NCBI GenBank assembly: GCA_036500765.1
Contig: DASYBM010000016.1
Location: 372,001-436,000, forward strand
Origin: Candidatus Sulfotelmatobacter sp.
GTDB lineage: Bacteria > Acidobacteriota > Terriglobia > Terriglobales > Acidobacteriaceae
Direction of reading: 5' to 3'
Length of the DNA stretch: 64,000 nucleotides
Notes under the pieces: generated by a model
What the model was told of the DNA's origin: nothing
Databases searched by the model: none
The model's input: only the letters and a program-made list of their open reading frames with translations
Translations under genes and position numbers: made by a program
In this document: in pieces, positions 7,915 through 16,798 of the stretch
Numbering within the stretch: the stretch's first letter is position 1
How the letters are laid out: each line of letters begins with the position of its first letter

Positions 7915-8672
7915 TAGCGCGGCCCTCCGTTCGGCATCGCCCGTTTCGGTTTCAGGCCCGGTTTAGCCACTGATTTGTCATTCGAAGATTTGCCATTAGA
8001 AGACTTGCCATTCGAAGGTTTACCCTCGGATCCTTTGCCTTCGCTCGGTTTGGCGCCGGTCTTCGCCCTCGGCTCCAGTTTCTGCGCCTCCGGGCCCGCG
8101 GGCGGCGGCTCGGGAATGTACACCGCAACAATATCGACTTGCTCGTTGTCACCGGTCTGCGACTGCTGAAAACGCGCGTCCGTGATGTGCGTTTCCGCGA
8201 AGCGCTTCGATTCCTCCATGCGGCGCGCCAGTTCGAGTGCCCGATCCCGCGAATCGCCCGCCACGCTCATCTTCAGCCCCAGCTGATTATCCTCATCGAG
8301 CTGCGGCGTGATCGCGATCAGGTGCACTCGCGGCGGCATTACCTTTTCCAGATTTTCCAGCACGCGCGTCCAGGAAAACGCCTTGCGCTCGATCAGTTCA
8401 TTCAGAAACTGCGACATATCGCGGGTGTTGCGGTTTTCCTGACGATTCAGAAATCCCTCCGCGTTGGCGCGCAATCGATCGCGATCGGCAATCATCGCTT
8501 CCTTCTGCGCAATGGCCGCCCGATCCCGCCGCGCATTCACCCAGCCGGTCACGTCCAGCGTTACCAGCACCAGCGTCAGCACCCCCACCGCACCCACGGC
8601 GGTGCCCCAGCGCATCCAGAACTGGCGCGCATCCTCGTAAGGCTGGCTCGCGAGATTGATATCAAGACGCAT
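7914..8672 (-). CDS. pilN: Type IV pilus assembly protein PilN with low-complexity tail
   Basis: A 252-residue protein. The N-terminal INLASQPYED segment is the conserved PilN motif that binds PilM. A membrane helix follows (about residues 25-47, GTAVGAVGVLTLVLVTLDVTG), then a coiled coil and a periplasmic domain. After residue about 195 there is a Lys/Ser/Gly/Asn-rich tail with short repeats (SNGKSSNGKSSNDKS) not usual in PilN. Overlaps pilO by the TAATG junction. Confidence 0.87.
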   Translation of the reverse strand: MRLDINLASQPYEDARQFWMRWGTAVGAVGVLTLVLVTLDVTGWVNARRDRAAIAQKEAMIADRDRLRANAEGFLNRQENRNTRDMSQFLNELIERKAFSWTRVLENLEKVMPPRVHLIAITPQLDEDNQLGLKMSVAGDSRDRALELARRMEESKRFAETHITDARFQQSQTGDNEQVDIVAVYIPEPPPAGPEAQKLEPRAKTGAKPSEGKGSEGKPSNGKSSNGKSSNDKSVAKPGLKPKRAMPNGGPR

Positions 8673-8674
8673 AA

Positions 8675-8774
8675 AATCGGTCGTTAGTCGTTAGTCTTCG
8701 GTCGTCGGTCTTCGGTCGTCAGTAGTTGGTTTGGGTTTTGCCGACGACCAACGACCGACGACCAACGACGGTTT
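8675..8774. repeat. Heptamer-type array, inverted arrangement
   Basis: GTCGTTAGTCGTTAGTC... (8681-8730) faces GACGACCAACGACCGACGACC (8741-8770) around a short T/G-rich centre, inside the operon between pilM and pilN. Potential long hairpin in the polycistronic mRNA. Confidence 0.75.
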
Positions 8775-9671
8775 TCACGAAATTAACGCTCCCACCACTC
8801 CTGCCATTCTCCACTTCGGCACCGCCCCGCCCGTGCTCGCGCCCAGTTGCGCTGACGACACCAGCTCCTGCACATCGGCGCCGGTCTGCGCCCGCAACGC
8901 CGGAGCGGCTCCGCCCGGCTCCGCCAACCCGGCAATATAGATGCGCTCGATGTTCAGGTGATAAGTGTCCTGAAAAAACACCACCGACGGATACACTTCC
9001 TCCGCCAGTTGCTCGCCGTTAATGGTCACGCCGCGCGAGTTTTCCAGCGTGCGGAACAGTTGCAGCTGATCCTGATTCAGGATCGCAATACTCGTCGTGT
9101 GCGCATCCACTTTGATTACCAGCGTCGGCTTCTTCCCGTCGGCCGCGCCAATCGCCGCCAGCGTCGAGGGCAGCACCACGCCGGGATTGAATCCCGCCTC
9201 GCGAAATACTTTCTCGTAATCTTCGATGACGCTTGTCATCGCCACAGCTGCCACGACGCGCACTTCCTCGCCTACTTTCTGGGCGTGATACGAAACCTTC
9301 GCTTTGTCGACGTCGAAGGGCAGAGACTTCTTCAGCCGGAATTTCACCACGCCCAGCGCCTCGTCCGAATCCGAGGGCAGCGCATCGAATTCGACCAGCA
9401 TCACCCGCACGGCAGCGTCGGGAACAACGGCAATCACATCTTTCGAGCGCTGCGCCACTCCGCCCAGCGCCTCGTGGATTCCGGCGCGCACCGCTTCGCG
9501 CTGCCGCAAATTGTTTTCCACCAGATCCGGAACCACGCTGCCCGGCGCCAGTTCGCGCGCCGCCGAAGCCTCCAGCCCGCCTCCCGCATCCGAGAAGCGC
9601 CCGGCCAGCACGCGGTCCGCCGCAATTTCGCAAGCCAGCTTCGGCTTAGGTGTGTTTGAATTGGAACTCAT
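8775..9671 (-). CDS. pilM: Type IV pilus assembly ATPase-like protein PilM
   Basis: A 298-residue protein of the actin-like PilM/GspL-cytoplasmic family. It begins with a short low-complexity stretch (MSSNSNTPKPK) and then the ACEIAADRV segment in place of a canonical phosphate-1 loop. FRLKKSLPFDVDKAKVSYH is the typical PilM region, and TLVIKVDAHTTSIAIL the second phosphate-binding-like strand. It would dock on the PilN N-terminus in the cytoplasm and connect with PilB. The C-terminus is a little shorter than in classical PilM (about 350 residues). Confidence 0.85.
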   Translation of the reverse strand: MSSNSNTPKPKLACEIAADRVLAGRFSDAGGGLEASAARELAPGSVVPDLVENNLRQREAVRAGIHEALGGVAQRSKDVIAVVPDAAVRVMLVEFDALPSDSDEALGVVKFRLKKSLPFDVDKAKVSYHAQKVGEEVRVVAAVAMTSVIEDYEKVFREAGFNPGVVLPSTLAAIGAADGKKPTLVIKVDAHTTSIAILNQDQLQLFRTLENSRGVTINGEQLAEEVYPSVVFFQDTYHLNIERIYIAGLAEPGGAAPALRAQTGADVQELVSSAQLGASTGGAVPKWRMAGVVGALIS

Positions 9672-9863
9672 TCCCGAGTACGCCTTTGAGTAATTCTGTT
9701 CTCTAAATCAGAATCCTTATCGCCAGGAATTGCAATAGCTGAAAGGGAACTTGAGGTTGGCAGGTTTCACAGTTTCAGAGTTTCACGGCTTCAAAGTTTC
9801 AACGATGAAAGCCTCGGGATTCATTTGCAGAATATTGAAACCTTGAAACCTTCGAACAATGCC
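9672..9863. repeat. TTTCA-rich intergenic repeat between pilB and pilM
   Basis: The stretch 9768-9860 contains TTTCACAGTTTCAGAGTTTCACGGCTTCAAAGTTTCAA and, further on, TTGAAACCTTGAAACCTTCGAA, giving an imperfect inverted repeat with 7-8 base periodicity. No gene is visible. Confidence 0.55.
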
Positions 9864-11534
9864 TTACCTCATCGCCTCAATGAACGTGACCTTATTGATC
9901 TCCTTCAGCGTGGTCATTCCCAGCCGGACTTTATCCAGCGCCGACTCGCGCAGGAAGCGCATGCCCTCATCGCGGGCGGCGCGCCGAATCTCCGACGTCG
10001 GCTTCTTGGCCAGAATCATTTCCCGGATGCGGTCGCTTAAATCCAGCAGTTCGTGAATCGCGGTTCGCCCGCGGAATCCCGTGCCCGCGCACTCAATGCA
10101 GCCCGGCCCGTCATACAACGGAACCTTGCCCCACTGCGCCGCATCGAGCCCGCTGGCTTCCAGAACTTCGGGCGCGTAATGGACTTCCGTGCGGCACGAT
10201 TCGCAAATCAACCGCACCAGTCGCTGCGCCAGAATGCAGTTCAACGCCGAAACAAAGTTGTAAGGCTCGACGCCCATATTCAGGAATCGGCCAATCACAT
10301 CGACCACGTTGTTGGCGTGAACCGTGGTAAAGACCAGGTGACCGGTCAGCGCCGATTGAATGGCGATCTGCGCCGTTTCCGAGTCGCGGATTTCGCCCAC
10401 CATGATCTTGTCCGGATCATGGCGCAGAATCGATCGCAGCCCGCGCGCGAAGGTCAGTCCTTTTTTCTCGTTCACCGGAATCTGCGTAATGCCGCGCAAC
10501 TGATATTCGACTGGATCTTCAATGGTGATGATCTTGTCTTCGTCGGTCTTGATTTCGTTGACCGCGGCGTAGAGCGTAGTCGTTTTGCCACTGCCCGTCG
10601 GCCCCGTCACCAGCACCATGCCGTACGGTTCTTTGATGTAGCGGCGAAAGCGGCGCAGGTCATCTTCGTCAAACCCAACTACGTCGAGAGTCAGAGTCCG
10701 GAACTTCTCGCTCATCGATTCTTTATCGAGGACACGTAATACAGCGTCTTCGCCATGAATCGAGGGCATGATCGAGACGCGGAAGTCGATGGCGCGCCCG
10801 TTATATTTCACGCGGAAGCGTCCGTCCTGGGGCACGCGCCGCTCGGAAATATCGAGCTCGCTCATAACCTTGATACGCGAAATCACCGTCGAATGGTGCT
10901 CTTTGCCGATCGGCGGCATGGCCTGCGTGAGCACACCGTCAATGCGGAACTTGATGACCACGGAATCGTCGCGGGTCTCAATGTGAATGTCGGACGCTCG
11001 CCGTTGCAGCGCGGTGAAGATCGTAGTATCGACTAAGCGGATGATCGGGCTGGTATCGCCCGTCGCCGTCAACTTGTCGATGCTCAGTGTCTCTTCGGCG
11101 CCGGTATTCTCGTCCTCGCGAATAATCTGGAAGCCTTCGCTGGCCTCTTCGAGCACCCGCTGCGACTGCTCGGTCTTGGTGAGGATGTTGTCGATCTGCT
11201 TCAGCGTTGAAACTTTGGTGATGATGCGCTGCTTCAGCAGCAGGCTGATCTCGTCGATCATCATCAGCTGGCTGGGATCGGCGATGGCGATGGCCAGCTT
11301 GCCGTCGACAGTTTCTTCGAGCGGCACAAACTTGTAGCGGAACATCAGCTCGACGGGAATTTTCTTGAACAGCTCGTGATGCAACTCAAAGCCCGACAGG
11401 TCGATAAACTCGCAGCGATAGCGCCGCGCCACATCCTGTGCGCGCTCCAGGTCGGTGATAGGATTTCCCGTCGGGCTGATCGGCCCGCCGTTTCCCCCAC
11501 CTACGAACAACGATTTTTTATCGGCTGTCGCCAT
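9864..11534 (-). CDS. pilB: Type IV pilus/type II secretion assembly ATPase PilB/GspE
   Basis: A 556-residue hexameric extension ATPase. The N-terminal MshEN-like domain spans about residues 25-130. The Walker A GPTGSGKT is at about 311-318, an Asp-box region (EDPVEYQ) follows, then Walker B DKIMVGEIRD and the His box (TTVHANN). A tetracysteine zinc motif (CESC ... CIEC) lies between Walker B and the C-terminus. ATG 11534 (MATADKKS) is preferred over 11579, which starts in the upstream repeat; AGGA lies about 10 bases before it. It drives pilin or pseudopilin assembly. Confidence 0.95.
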   Translation of the reverse strand: MATADKKSLFVGGGNGGPISPTGNPITDLERAQDVARRYRCEFIDLSGFELHHELFKKIPVELMFRYKFVPLEETVDGKLAIAIADPSQLMMIDEISLLLKQRIITKVSTLKQIDNILTKTEQSQRVLEEASEGFQIIREDENTGAEETLSIDKLTATGDTSPIIRLVDTTIFTALQRRASDIHIETRDDSVVIKFRIDGVLTQAMPPIGKEHHSTVISRIKVMSELDISERRVPQDGRFRVKYNGRAIDFRVSIMPSIHGEDAVLRVLDKESMSEKFRTLTLDVVGFDEDDLRRFRRYIKEPYGMVLVTGPTGSGKTTTLYAAVNEIKTDEDKIITIEDPVEYQLRGITQIPVNEKKGLTFARGLRSILRHDPDKIMVGEIRDSETAQIAIQSALTGHLVFTTVHANNVVDVIGRFLNMGVEPYNFVSALNCILAQRLVRLICESCRTEVHYAPEVLEASGLDAAQWGKVPLYDGPGCIECAGTGFRGRTAIHELLDLSDRIREMILAKKPTSEIRRAARDEGMRFLRESALDKVRLGMTTLKEINKVTFIEAMR

Positions 11535-11580
11535 GCTTATTCCTGCTGCGGCCCACTCAAAAATTTCAGTCGTCGTCATC

Positions 11581-11628
11581 TGTCAGTGGCCGACGACTAA
11601 CGACCGACGACCGACGACTAACGACGAT
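11581..11628. repeat. Heptamer-type CGACGAC array
   Basis: Tandem CGACGACTAACGACCGACGACC-type units of 7 bases, all in one orientation, between pilC and pilB. Confidence 0.7.
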
Positions 11629-12828
11629 TTAATGCACTCCCAAAGTAAAGATCGGCAAATACAGCGAAATCAGCACTCCGCCGACAAAAATCGCCATCAC
11701 AATCAAAATCAGCGGCTCGATCAGTGCCATCGACGCGCCCAGCGCTGTCTGCACGTCTTCTTCGTAAAATTCCGCCACCGAGTTCAGCATCGCCGGCAAC
11801 GCTCCGGTGGATTCTCCGACTTCGATCATTTCCACCGCCAGCTCCGGAAAAATCTTCTGCTCTTCCAGGCTGCCCGCCAGTCCCTGGCCCTCGCGCACTC
11901 TTACGCCGGCCCGCATCACTCCCTTTAAGATGCGACGGCTGCTCATCGAAGCGCCTGCGGTTTCCATCGCCGGCACCAGCGGCAGGCCGCCCTGCAACAG
12001 CGTCGAAAGCATGCGCGAGAAACTCGCAATCTGGTGCTTCAATCGAATGTCGCCCAACACCGGCGTGCTCAAAATCACGCGATCGATCTGGTCCGCTCCA
12101 CGATCGGTTTCTTTCCAGCGCCACATCGCGAACAGGAAAATTACCAGCCCAACAAAGAAATATGGCCCATACCTCTGCGCATTCTGCCCAACGTCGAGCA
12201 TGAACACCGTGATGGCCGGCAGCTTCGCGTCCAGGCTCTCAAACAAATCCGCAAACTTCGGCACCACGTAAGTGAACAAAAACGTCACCATGATGATCAC
12301 CACGCTGATCAGCAGCGTGGGATAAATCAGCGACACGAACAGCTTCTTGCGGAACGTCATGGCCAGCCGCTGAAAGGCGATATAGCGCGTCAGCACCTCG
12401 TCGATGTTGCCGCTCTTTTCCCCCGCCATCAGGGTGGTCGTATAAATTTTGGGCACGATCCCCTGCGCCGCAAAAGAATCCGACAGCAATTCGCCGCCCT
12501 TCACCCGATCGCGCACGTTCTCCAGAATCTGCCGCAACTGCGCGTCTTTCTGCCGCTTGATCAGCAGTTCCAGCGAATTCAGGATGGGCAGCCCGGCCCG
12601 GATCAGCGTCAGAAATTGCTGGTTGAACACCAGAAACGTGCTCTGCTTCAACTTCCGCCGCCGGCTCAGCGACACACCCGACGTCAGCATGCCCTGGGGC
12701 TTGACCCAGTACACCAAATAGCCTTGCTGCGAGAAGCGGTCGCGCACTTCCGCTTCCGAGTAGCCCTGCTCGATGTGCTGCTGGACGTGCCCGCGATCGT
12801 CCGCGATCTTGACTACAAATTCCGCCAT
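11629..12828 (-). CDS. pilC: Type IV pilus/type II secretion platform protein PilC/GspF
   Basis: A 399-residue inner-membrane platform protein. The N-terminal residues (about 1-55) form the soluble entry domain, followed by two copies of the GspF domain (about 70-190 and 275-395). Membrane helices are visible at about 172-192 (LIYPTLLISVVIIMVTFLFTY), 222-240 (YFFVGLVIFLFAMW) and 375-393 (LILIVMAIFVGGVLISLYLP). The conserved FxxGGLPLVPA segment is present. It sits first in the visible pilus operon and works with PilB to rotate or extrude the pilus. Confidence 0.93.
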   Translation of the reverse strand: MAEFVVKIADDRGHVQQHIEQGYSEAEVRDRFSQQGYLVYWVKPQGMLTSGVSLSRRRKLKQSTFLVFNQQFLTLIRAGLPILNSLELLIKRQKDAQLRQILENVRDRVKGGELLSDSFAAQGIVPKIYTTTLMAGEKSGNIDEVLTRYIAFQRLAMTFRKKLFVSLIYPTLLISVVIIMVTFLFTYVVPKFADLFESLDAKLPAITVFMLDVGQNAQRYGPYFFVGLVIFLFAMWRWKETDRGADQIDRVILSTPVLGDIRLKHQIASFSRMLSTLLQGGLPLVPAMETAGASMSSRRILKGVMRAGVRVREGQGLAGSLEEQKIFPELAVEMIEVGESTGALPAMLNSVAEFYEEDVQTALGASMALIEPLILIVMAIFVGGVLISLYLPIFTLGVH

Positions 12829-13071
12829 TGGCCGACTTTTCCGCTGACCTTCCCGCCGACTTTGCCGATTCCGCTGCCGATCGTTTTGCCCAGCTCGCCT
12901 TATCGCTCAGTCTAACATTCCCACTAACTATTCTAAGACACCAACACTCATCTGATGACGCCTGCCCGGTACTCAAGTAACTTCAAGAAATGGATGTTTC
13001 AAGGGCTAGGATGCTTTGTCATTCCGAGCGGAAGCGAGGAATCTGCTTTCCGCCGCTGCTGGCACGAACCC
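12829..13071. other. Intergenic region with CATTCCGAGCG repeat
   Basis: Bases 13018-13055 hold the motif GTCATTCCGAGCGGAAGCGAG followed by GAATCTGC, a repeat family also seen at 21603-21692, 53894, 54270 and 55368. A Pro/Ser-coding-looking stretch next to the pilC start has no stop-free gene of its own. Confidence 0.5.
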
Positions 13072-13746
13072 CTACTCCAGTGCCCCCTCGACCGTTTCAG
13101 TCCCCGCCGGCGGTTTGAACGCAAACCGCCCATCGGCGATCGGCACGTCTTCCTTCGTCTCGCCAAACCGATATTCCGTCGCTGCCCCATCCACTTCCTG
13201 AATGACAATGCGCATAATCTGGTGCTCCGGCGTCACCTCCAGCACAATTTCGCTCACGCGATCCGCCAACGCCGTCGGCACTCCCCGCAGCACCACGTCC
13301 CCGGACTGTAGCGGCTCTATATCTGGAGCTAGAGATAATCCCTGTAACTCTTTCTCTAATTTGGCCTTGCCCAGCAAGAACGCCAGGGGAGAGCGCACGT
13401 CATCCAGCTTTTTCGCCGCCGTCTTCCGCGCCTGCCGATCCGCCGGGACGTAAAACCACGCATCTCTCCCATCGCTGACAAACAGCTTCTCCCTGGGAGA
13501 ACGGTACTCCCACCGCATCTTGCCCGGTTTTTTCAGCCACAGCGTCCCGGTTTCGGTCCGCCCCATCCCCGACCCGCGATACAACTCGGTGAACTCTGCC
13601 TCAAGCGAATGAAGATGGTTGTAGTGAGCGTCGACCGCCTCAGCCACAGCTTTGACGTCAACCGGAGCGTCTGCCGCAATGCCCGCAGGTGCGAGCGTCG
13701 CAGTTATATAAAGCGCAATCGCAAAGCTCAGCCAACGAACTCGCAT
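13072..13746 (-). CDS. lolA: Outer-membrane lipoprotein carrier protein LolA
   Basis: A 224-residue periplasmic chaperone with a signal peptide (MRVRWLSFAIALYITATLAPAG..., cleavage near AIAADA). The LolA core is recognisable from SLEAEFTELYRG, GTLWLKKPGKMRWEY, and LFVSDGRDAWFYVP, ending in IQEVDGAATEYRF and FKPPAGTETV. It shuttles lipoproteins from LolCDE to the outer membrane. It lies upstream of the pilus operon on the same strand with a 243-base gap, so co-transcription is uncertain. Confidence 0.9.
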   Translation of the reverse strand: MRVRWLSFAIALYITATLAPAGIAADAPVDVKAVAEAVDAHYNHLHSLEAEFTELYRGSGMGRTETGTLWLKKPGKMRWEYRSPREKLFVSDGRDAWFYVPADRQARKTAAKKLDDVRSPLAFLLGKAKLEKELQGLSLAPDIEPLQSGDVVLRGVPTALADRVSEIVLEVTPEHQIMRIVIQEVDGAATEYRFGETKEDVPIADGRFAFKPPAGTETVEGALE

Positions 13747-13871
13747 CGGGATCGATTTTCACCGGGTACCCGCCCAACATGTCACACCCTCACGCAACTC
13801 GGGAGGGCAACACAGGACAGGTTCCAACTGGAGGGCTCCTCAACTGATTGTAAGCCGCAGCAGAGGGCTTG

Positions 13872-15581
13872 TCATTTCAACCTAGAGGAGCCATCTGAGG
13901 ATCTTACCGACGACTCCTTTCCTTGGCTCGAACTGGAAATCAGTCCATACACGCTCAGCTTGCTCTGCGTCCCCACATACACTTTCCCGTTCACGACGGT
14001 CGGCACGGCGAACTTCACGGCCCCGCCCGGATTGTCGCGACTGGCGTTCTGGTTGGTGTTGTAGAGTTCGGTCGCCAGGTTCTTGGCGTCGTAGGCGTGC
14101 AGAACGGCTCCGGTATTGGTTTTGTAAGAGGAGTTGTCGAGTCCCCACGCGATGGCGTTGCTGTCCTGATTCGCCGATACCGAAATCGTGGTTCCGGGAT
14201 AGGGAAATGGAGCCGTGGTCTGAGAAGCCGGCGCAGTGTTGAGCAATCCGTTGCTTGGATTGAAGCCAAATTCCTTGAGCGTGTCATTCGCCGCGCCAAA
14301 GTAGATGCGATTATTCCAGAACGTCGGCGAGTTCCACATTCCCAGTTCTGCGCCCGCCAGATACTGCACGATCTGATTGTTATTCTGCGCATTGTAGTGC
14401 CCCATGTTGTCGCGGTTCACCAGATAAATGTTCCCCACCTTGTCGCCCTGGATCAACAGATGAAGAACCGGTCCGCTGGTCTGGTCGGGCAGCAGCATCA
14501 AGCCTCCCGAGCCGATGTCGAAGTCTCCCACATTCAGGTTGGGACCGTTGTAGGGCGTGAAGTAGTCGAGCACCGCAAACGTGCCTTTCTTTGGCGACGC
14601 CAGCTTCACCATGCTTTGACCGTAATCGGTGCCGGCGCTGTTGGCGTCGAAAGTTCCATTGCCCGTCGCGAAATAAGTATTCAGCGATTCATCTCCGGCC
14701 GGCCCGGAGCCGCTCTCCCAAATCGCGCCTTGTTCGCCGTTCGGCGTCGTCGCCCACGCGCCCTTCTGCTCCAGCGACTTGTCGTCGTACGCCATCAGCC
14801 ATCCGTGATAGCCGCCGCTGTCGCAGTGCGAACCCCACGCGATGTACACCTGCCCGTTCTGCAACAGCAGCGCGGAGCGTTGATTCTGGATCTGCGGATT
14901 AAAGCTCAGCGTGCCGTTAACCGACCCATTGCCCGTACCCGCCACTGACGCCTGAATCACCACCGGACCGCCAAATTTTTCCGCTCCGCTGCCGATATCG
15001 AGCGCATGCAGCCGCTGATAAAACACGCCCTTCTTCTCCTTAGTTCGCGCCACGACATACAACGTTCCGCTCGTCGTGTCGATCACCGGCGTGCCCACAA
15101 CCCCAATTTCCGGTGTAATCAGATCGGAGCAATTTACGTCGTTGCTGGAGACCGTCGTGATTCCTTTCTTCGGGTCGATGAAGCTTACTTTCCACAACGG
15201 CTGCGCGTTCGAGCCCGCGCGATTATCGGCGTCAAAGGCGTAGACGCTGTCGTTCATGGTGGCCACAAATACCGCATTGTGCGTGCCCAGTCCCGCGACG
15301 CTGACATTGGGGACGTACAACGGCTGCGCATAAATGTAGCCGTCCACATACTGTGAAAAGATCCTGCCAAATTGTGTGGAGTTCACGTTGCTTAAAGTAA
15401 GAGTGGTTTCCAGCAGATTGTGGCCGGTTCGTCCCTTGTCGTTGTGATAAGTCGAGACCGTGGCCTGCCCCGCGCTGGCTGCGGTTGCGACTACCCAAAA
15501 CGCGATCAGCCAAAAACAGACAAAGCCCAAAGAAAAAGGAATCGGCCAGCGAAACCGTACAGCTCCGGGGCATATCGCCAT
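13872..15581 (-). CDS. Secreted PQQ-like beta-propeller protein
   Basis: A 569-residue exported protein. A signal/anchor segment covers about residues 11-36 (WPIPFSLGFVCFWLIAFWVV). The rest is propeller blades with phrases such as HNAVFVATMNDSVYAFDAD, GTPVIDTTSGTLYVVART, and WNNRIYFGAANDTLKEF, close to the PQQ/quinoprotein-dehydrogenase-like family common in Acidobacteriota. There is no clear catalytic pair of a true PQQ dehydrogenase, so an enzymatic role is doubtful. GGAG lies 6 bases ahead of the ATG, supporting the start. Confidence 0.8.
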   Translation of the reverse strand: MAICPGAVRFRWPIPFSLGFVCFWLIAFWVVATAASAGQATVSTYHNDKGRTGHNLLETTLTLSNVNSTQFGRIFSQYVDGYIYAQPLYVPNVSVAGLGTHNAVFVATMNDSVYAFDADNRAGSNAQPLWKVSFIDPKKGITTVSSNDVNCSDLITPEIGVVGTPVIDTTSGTLYVVARTKEKKGVFYQRLHALDIGSGAEKFGGPVVIQASVAGTGNGSVNGTLSFNPQIQNQRSALLLQNGQVYIAWGSHCDSGGYHGWLMAYDDKSLEQKGAWATTPNGEQGAIWESGSGPAGDESLNTYFATGNGTFDANSAGTDYGQSMVKLASPKKGTFAVLDYFTPYNGPNLNVGDFDIGSGGLMLLPDQTSGPVLHLLIQGDKVGNIYLVNRDNMGHYNAQNNNQIVQYLAGAELGMWNSPTFWNNRIYFGAANDTLKEFGFNPSNGLLNTAPASQTTAPFPYPGTTISVSANQDSNAIAWGLDNSSYKTNTGAVLHAYDAKNLATELYNTNQNASRDNPGGAVKFAVPTVVNGKVYVGTQSKLSVYGLISSSSQGKESSVRSSDGSSRLK

Positions 15582-15886
15582 TCAACTCTCCATTCTCGGG
15601 CCGAGCCCGTCTTCCAATCCTGAGACGGTCTGTGGGCAGAGATCTGCGTTGCTTCGTTGAAATAAAAGGGGGACTTCTGGAGCTAGGCCGTCCGTGAAAC
15701 AACTTCGCGGAAGCCAAGCTCGGTAGATGCCTTACGAGAGACGATGAAACATGGGGGTGGGTACAAACTCTTGGGATTTTTGCCCACCGCGGAGTCCCCG
15801 TCAAGAATGAAACTTCTTGCACATCTTCCGAACCCCGGCGTCCGCCCCTCCACCATCAGCCCCGCTTCACGAGACGTTCCTGAACT
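15582..15886. other. Intergenic region, 305 bases
   Basis: Upstream of the propeller gene and downstream of the methyltransferase gene, both on the minus strand. I see only short, unconvincing ORFs. Bases 15835-15870 contain the GGCGTCCGCCCCTCCAC repeat piece found again at 16765. No riboswitch motif was identified. Confidence 0.4.
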
Positions 15887-16660
15887 TCACGACACGCTCA
15901 TGAACAACGAGTACTGATGCGTGCCCGCGATCTTCTTCAGCCGCTCGCTTTCGGCCAACACATACTCCAGCAGCGGATTGTGATACAGCACGTACACCGG
16001 CCTGGGCCGGGCCGCCAGTGACGATTCCAGGTTCCTGACCACACGGCGCATGCCCGACTCCGGCAATGGATTGAAAAGGTAAAGCACCAGTGGATCCTCG
16101 GGAAAAGAATAGGCGGCGGCATCGGCGCAGATCGATTCGATCGCGACGCAGCACTGCGATTCACTTTTGTACTGCCGCAAATTCTGTTCCGCGATCCGGT
16201 GCAGAGAGGACAGAAGCTCCACGCCCACGATGCGGCGGAAGGGATAGTCCGAGGCCATCAGCAGCGTTCGTCCCTTGCCCGACCCGAGATCGATGAAGCA
16301 GTAGGCGCGGAAATTCAGCGTGTATCCGTCCGGCCCAGGGATCCGTTGCAAGGTCTTTTGCAAAGCATCGAGCATTTCGTGAAACGCCGCCGGCTCGGTC
16401 GGCTGATACGCCGAATGGAACATGCCCAGCAGGCGGTCGCGCCAGCCTACGGCGCCGCTGGTGGTGTTGACGAGGTGATCCCAGTCGTAATCGGCATCGC
16501 CGTAGCGCTGCCGCCGGCGCTCCGGCGTGGAATCGAGGGCGAACTCCCAAAGCACGCCCAACAGGCGTCGCGTGGCCGCGAAATATCCCTCATACGTAGC
16601 CGCGTAGGTCCACCATTGCCACGCTGTTTGCAGCACGCCGATCTGTGGCCGCGAATCCAT
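15887..16660 (-). CDS. Class I SAM-dependent methyltransferase-like protein
   Basis: A 257-residue cytoplasmic protein. Motif I is FIDLGSGKGRTLLMAS (about residues 121-136), the acidic end of beta-2 is GVELLSS, and the post-motif strand is LVLYLFNPLP (NPLP as motif IV). The C-terminal part (RPVYVLYHNPLLEYVL) matches a conserved group of uncharacterised bacterial methyltransferases. Substrate unknown. It stands alone, divergent from the downstream glycosylase gene. Confidence 0.78.
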   Translation of the reverse strand: MDSRPQIGVLQTAWQWWTYAATYEGYFAATRRLLGVLWEFALDSTPERRRQRYGDADYDWDHLVNTTSGAVGWRDRLLGMFHSAYQPTEPAAFHEMLDALQKTLQRIPGPDGYTLNFRAYCFIDLGSGKGRTLLMASDYPFRRIVGVELLSSLHRIAEQNLRQYKSESQCCVAIESICADAAAYSFPEDPLVLYLFNPLPESGMRRVVRNLESSLAARPRPVYVLYHNPLLEYVLAESERLKKIAGTHQYSLFMSVS

Positions 16661-16689
16661 CTCTAGAAGCTATCGCATAAACAGTTTGC

Positions 16690-16782
16690 TTGTGGAGGGG
16701 CAGACGCCTCGTCCGCCCCCGGGCGAAGCCCGGTATACTCTCACGCCGACGCATACCGGACGTCCGCCCCTCCACAAGCGAT
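16690..16782. repeat. Large palindromic GC-rich intergenic repeat
   Basis: CTTGTGGAGGGGCAGACG (from about 16690) and CGTCCGCCCCTCCACAAG (ending about 16779) are reverse-complementary arms of about 18 bases around smaller internal palindromes (GGGCGAAGCCC). It lies between two divergent genes and resembles a miniature inverted-repeat element. Confidence 0.75.
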
Positions 16783-16798
16783 GTGATGTAATGACCGG

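Noticed and set aside
10053-10739. Long plus-strand ORF over pilB
   Set aside because: Antisense shadow of the pilB gene; no domain signal. Same judgement for other antisense ORFs over leuS, metG, argS and larC.
15582-15886. Possible riboswitch upstream of the propeller gene
   Set aside because: No match to GEMM, cobalamin, TPP or similar motifs was seen.
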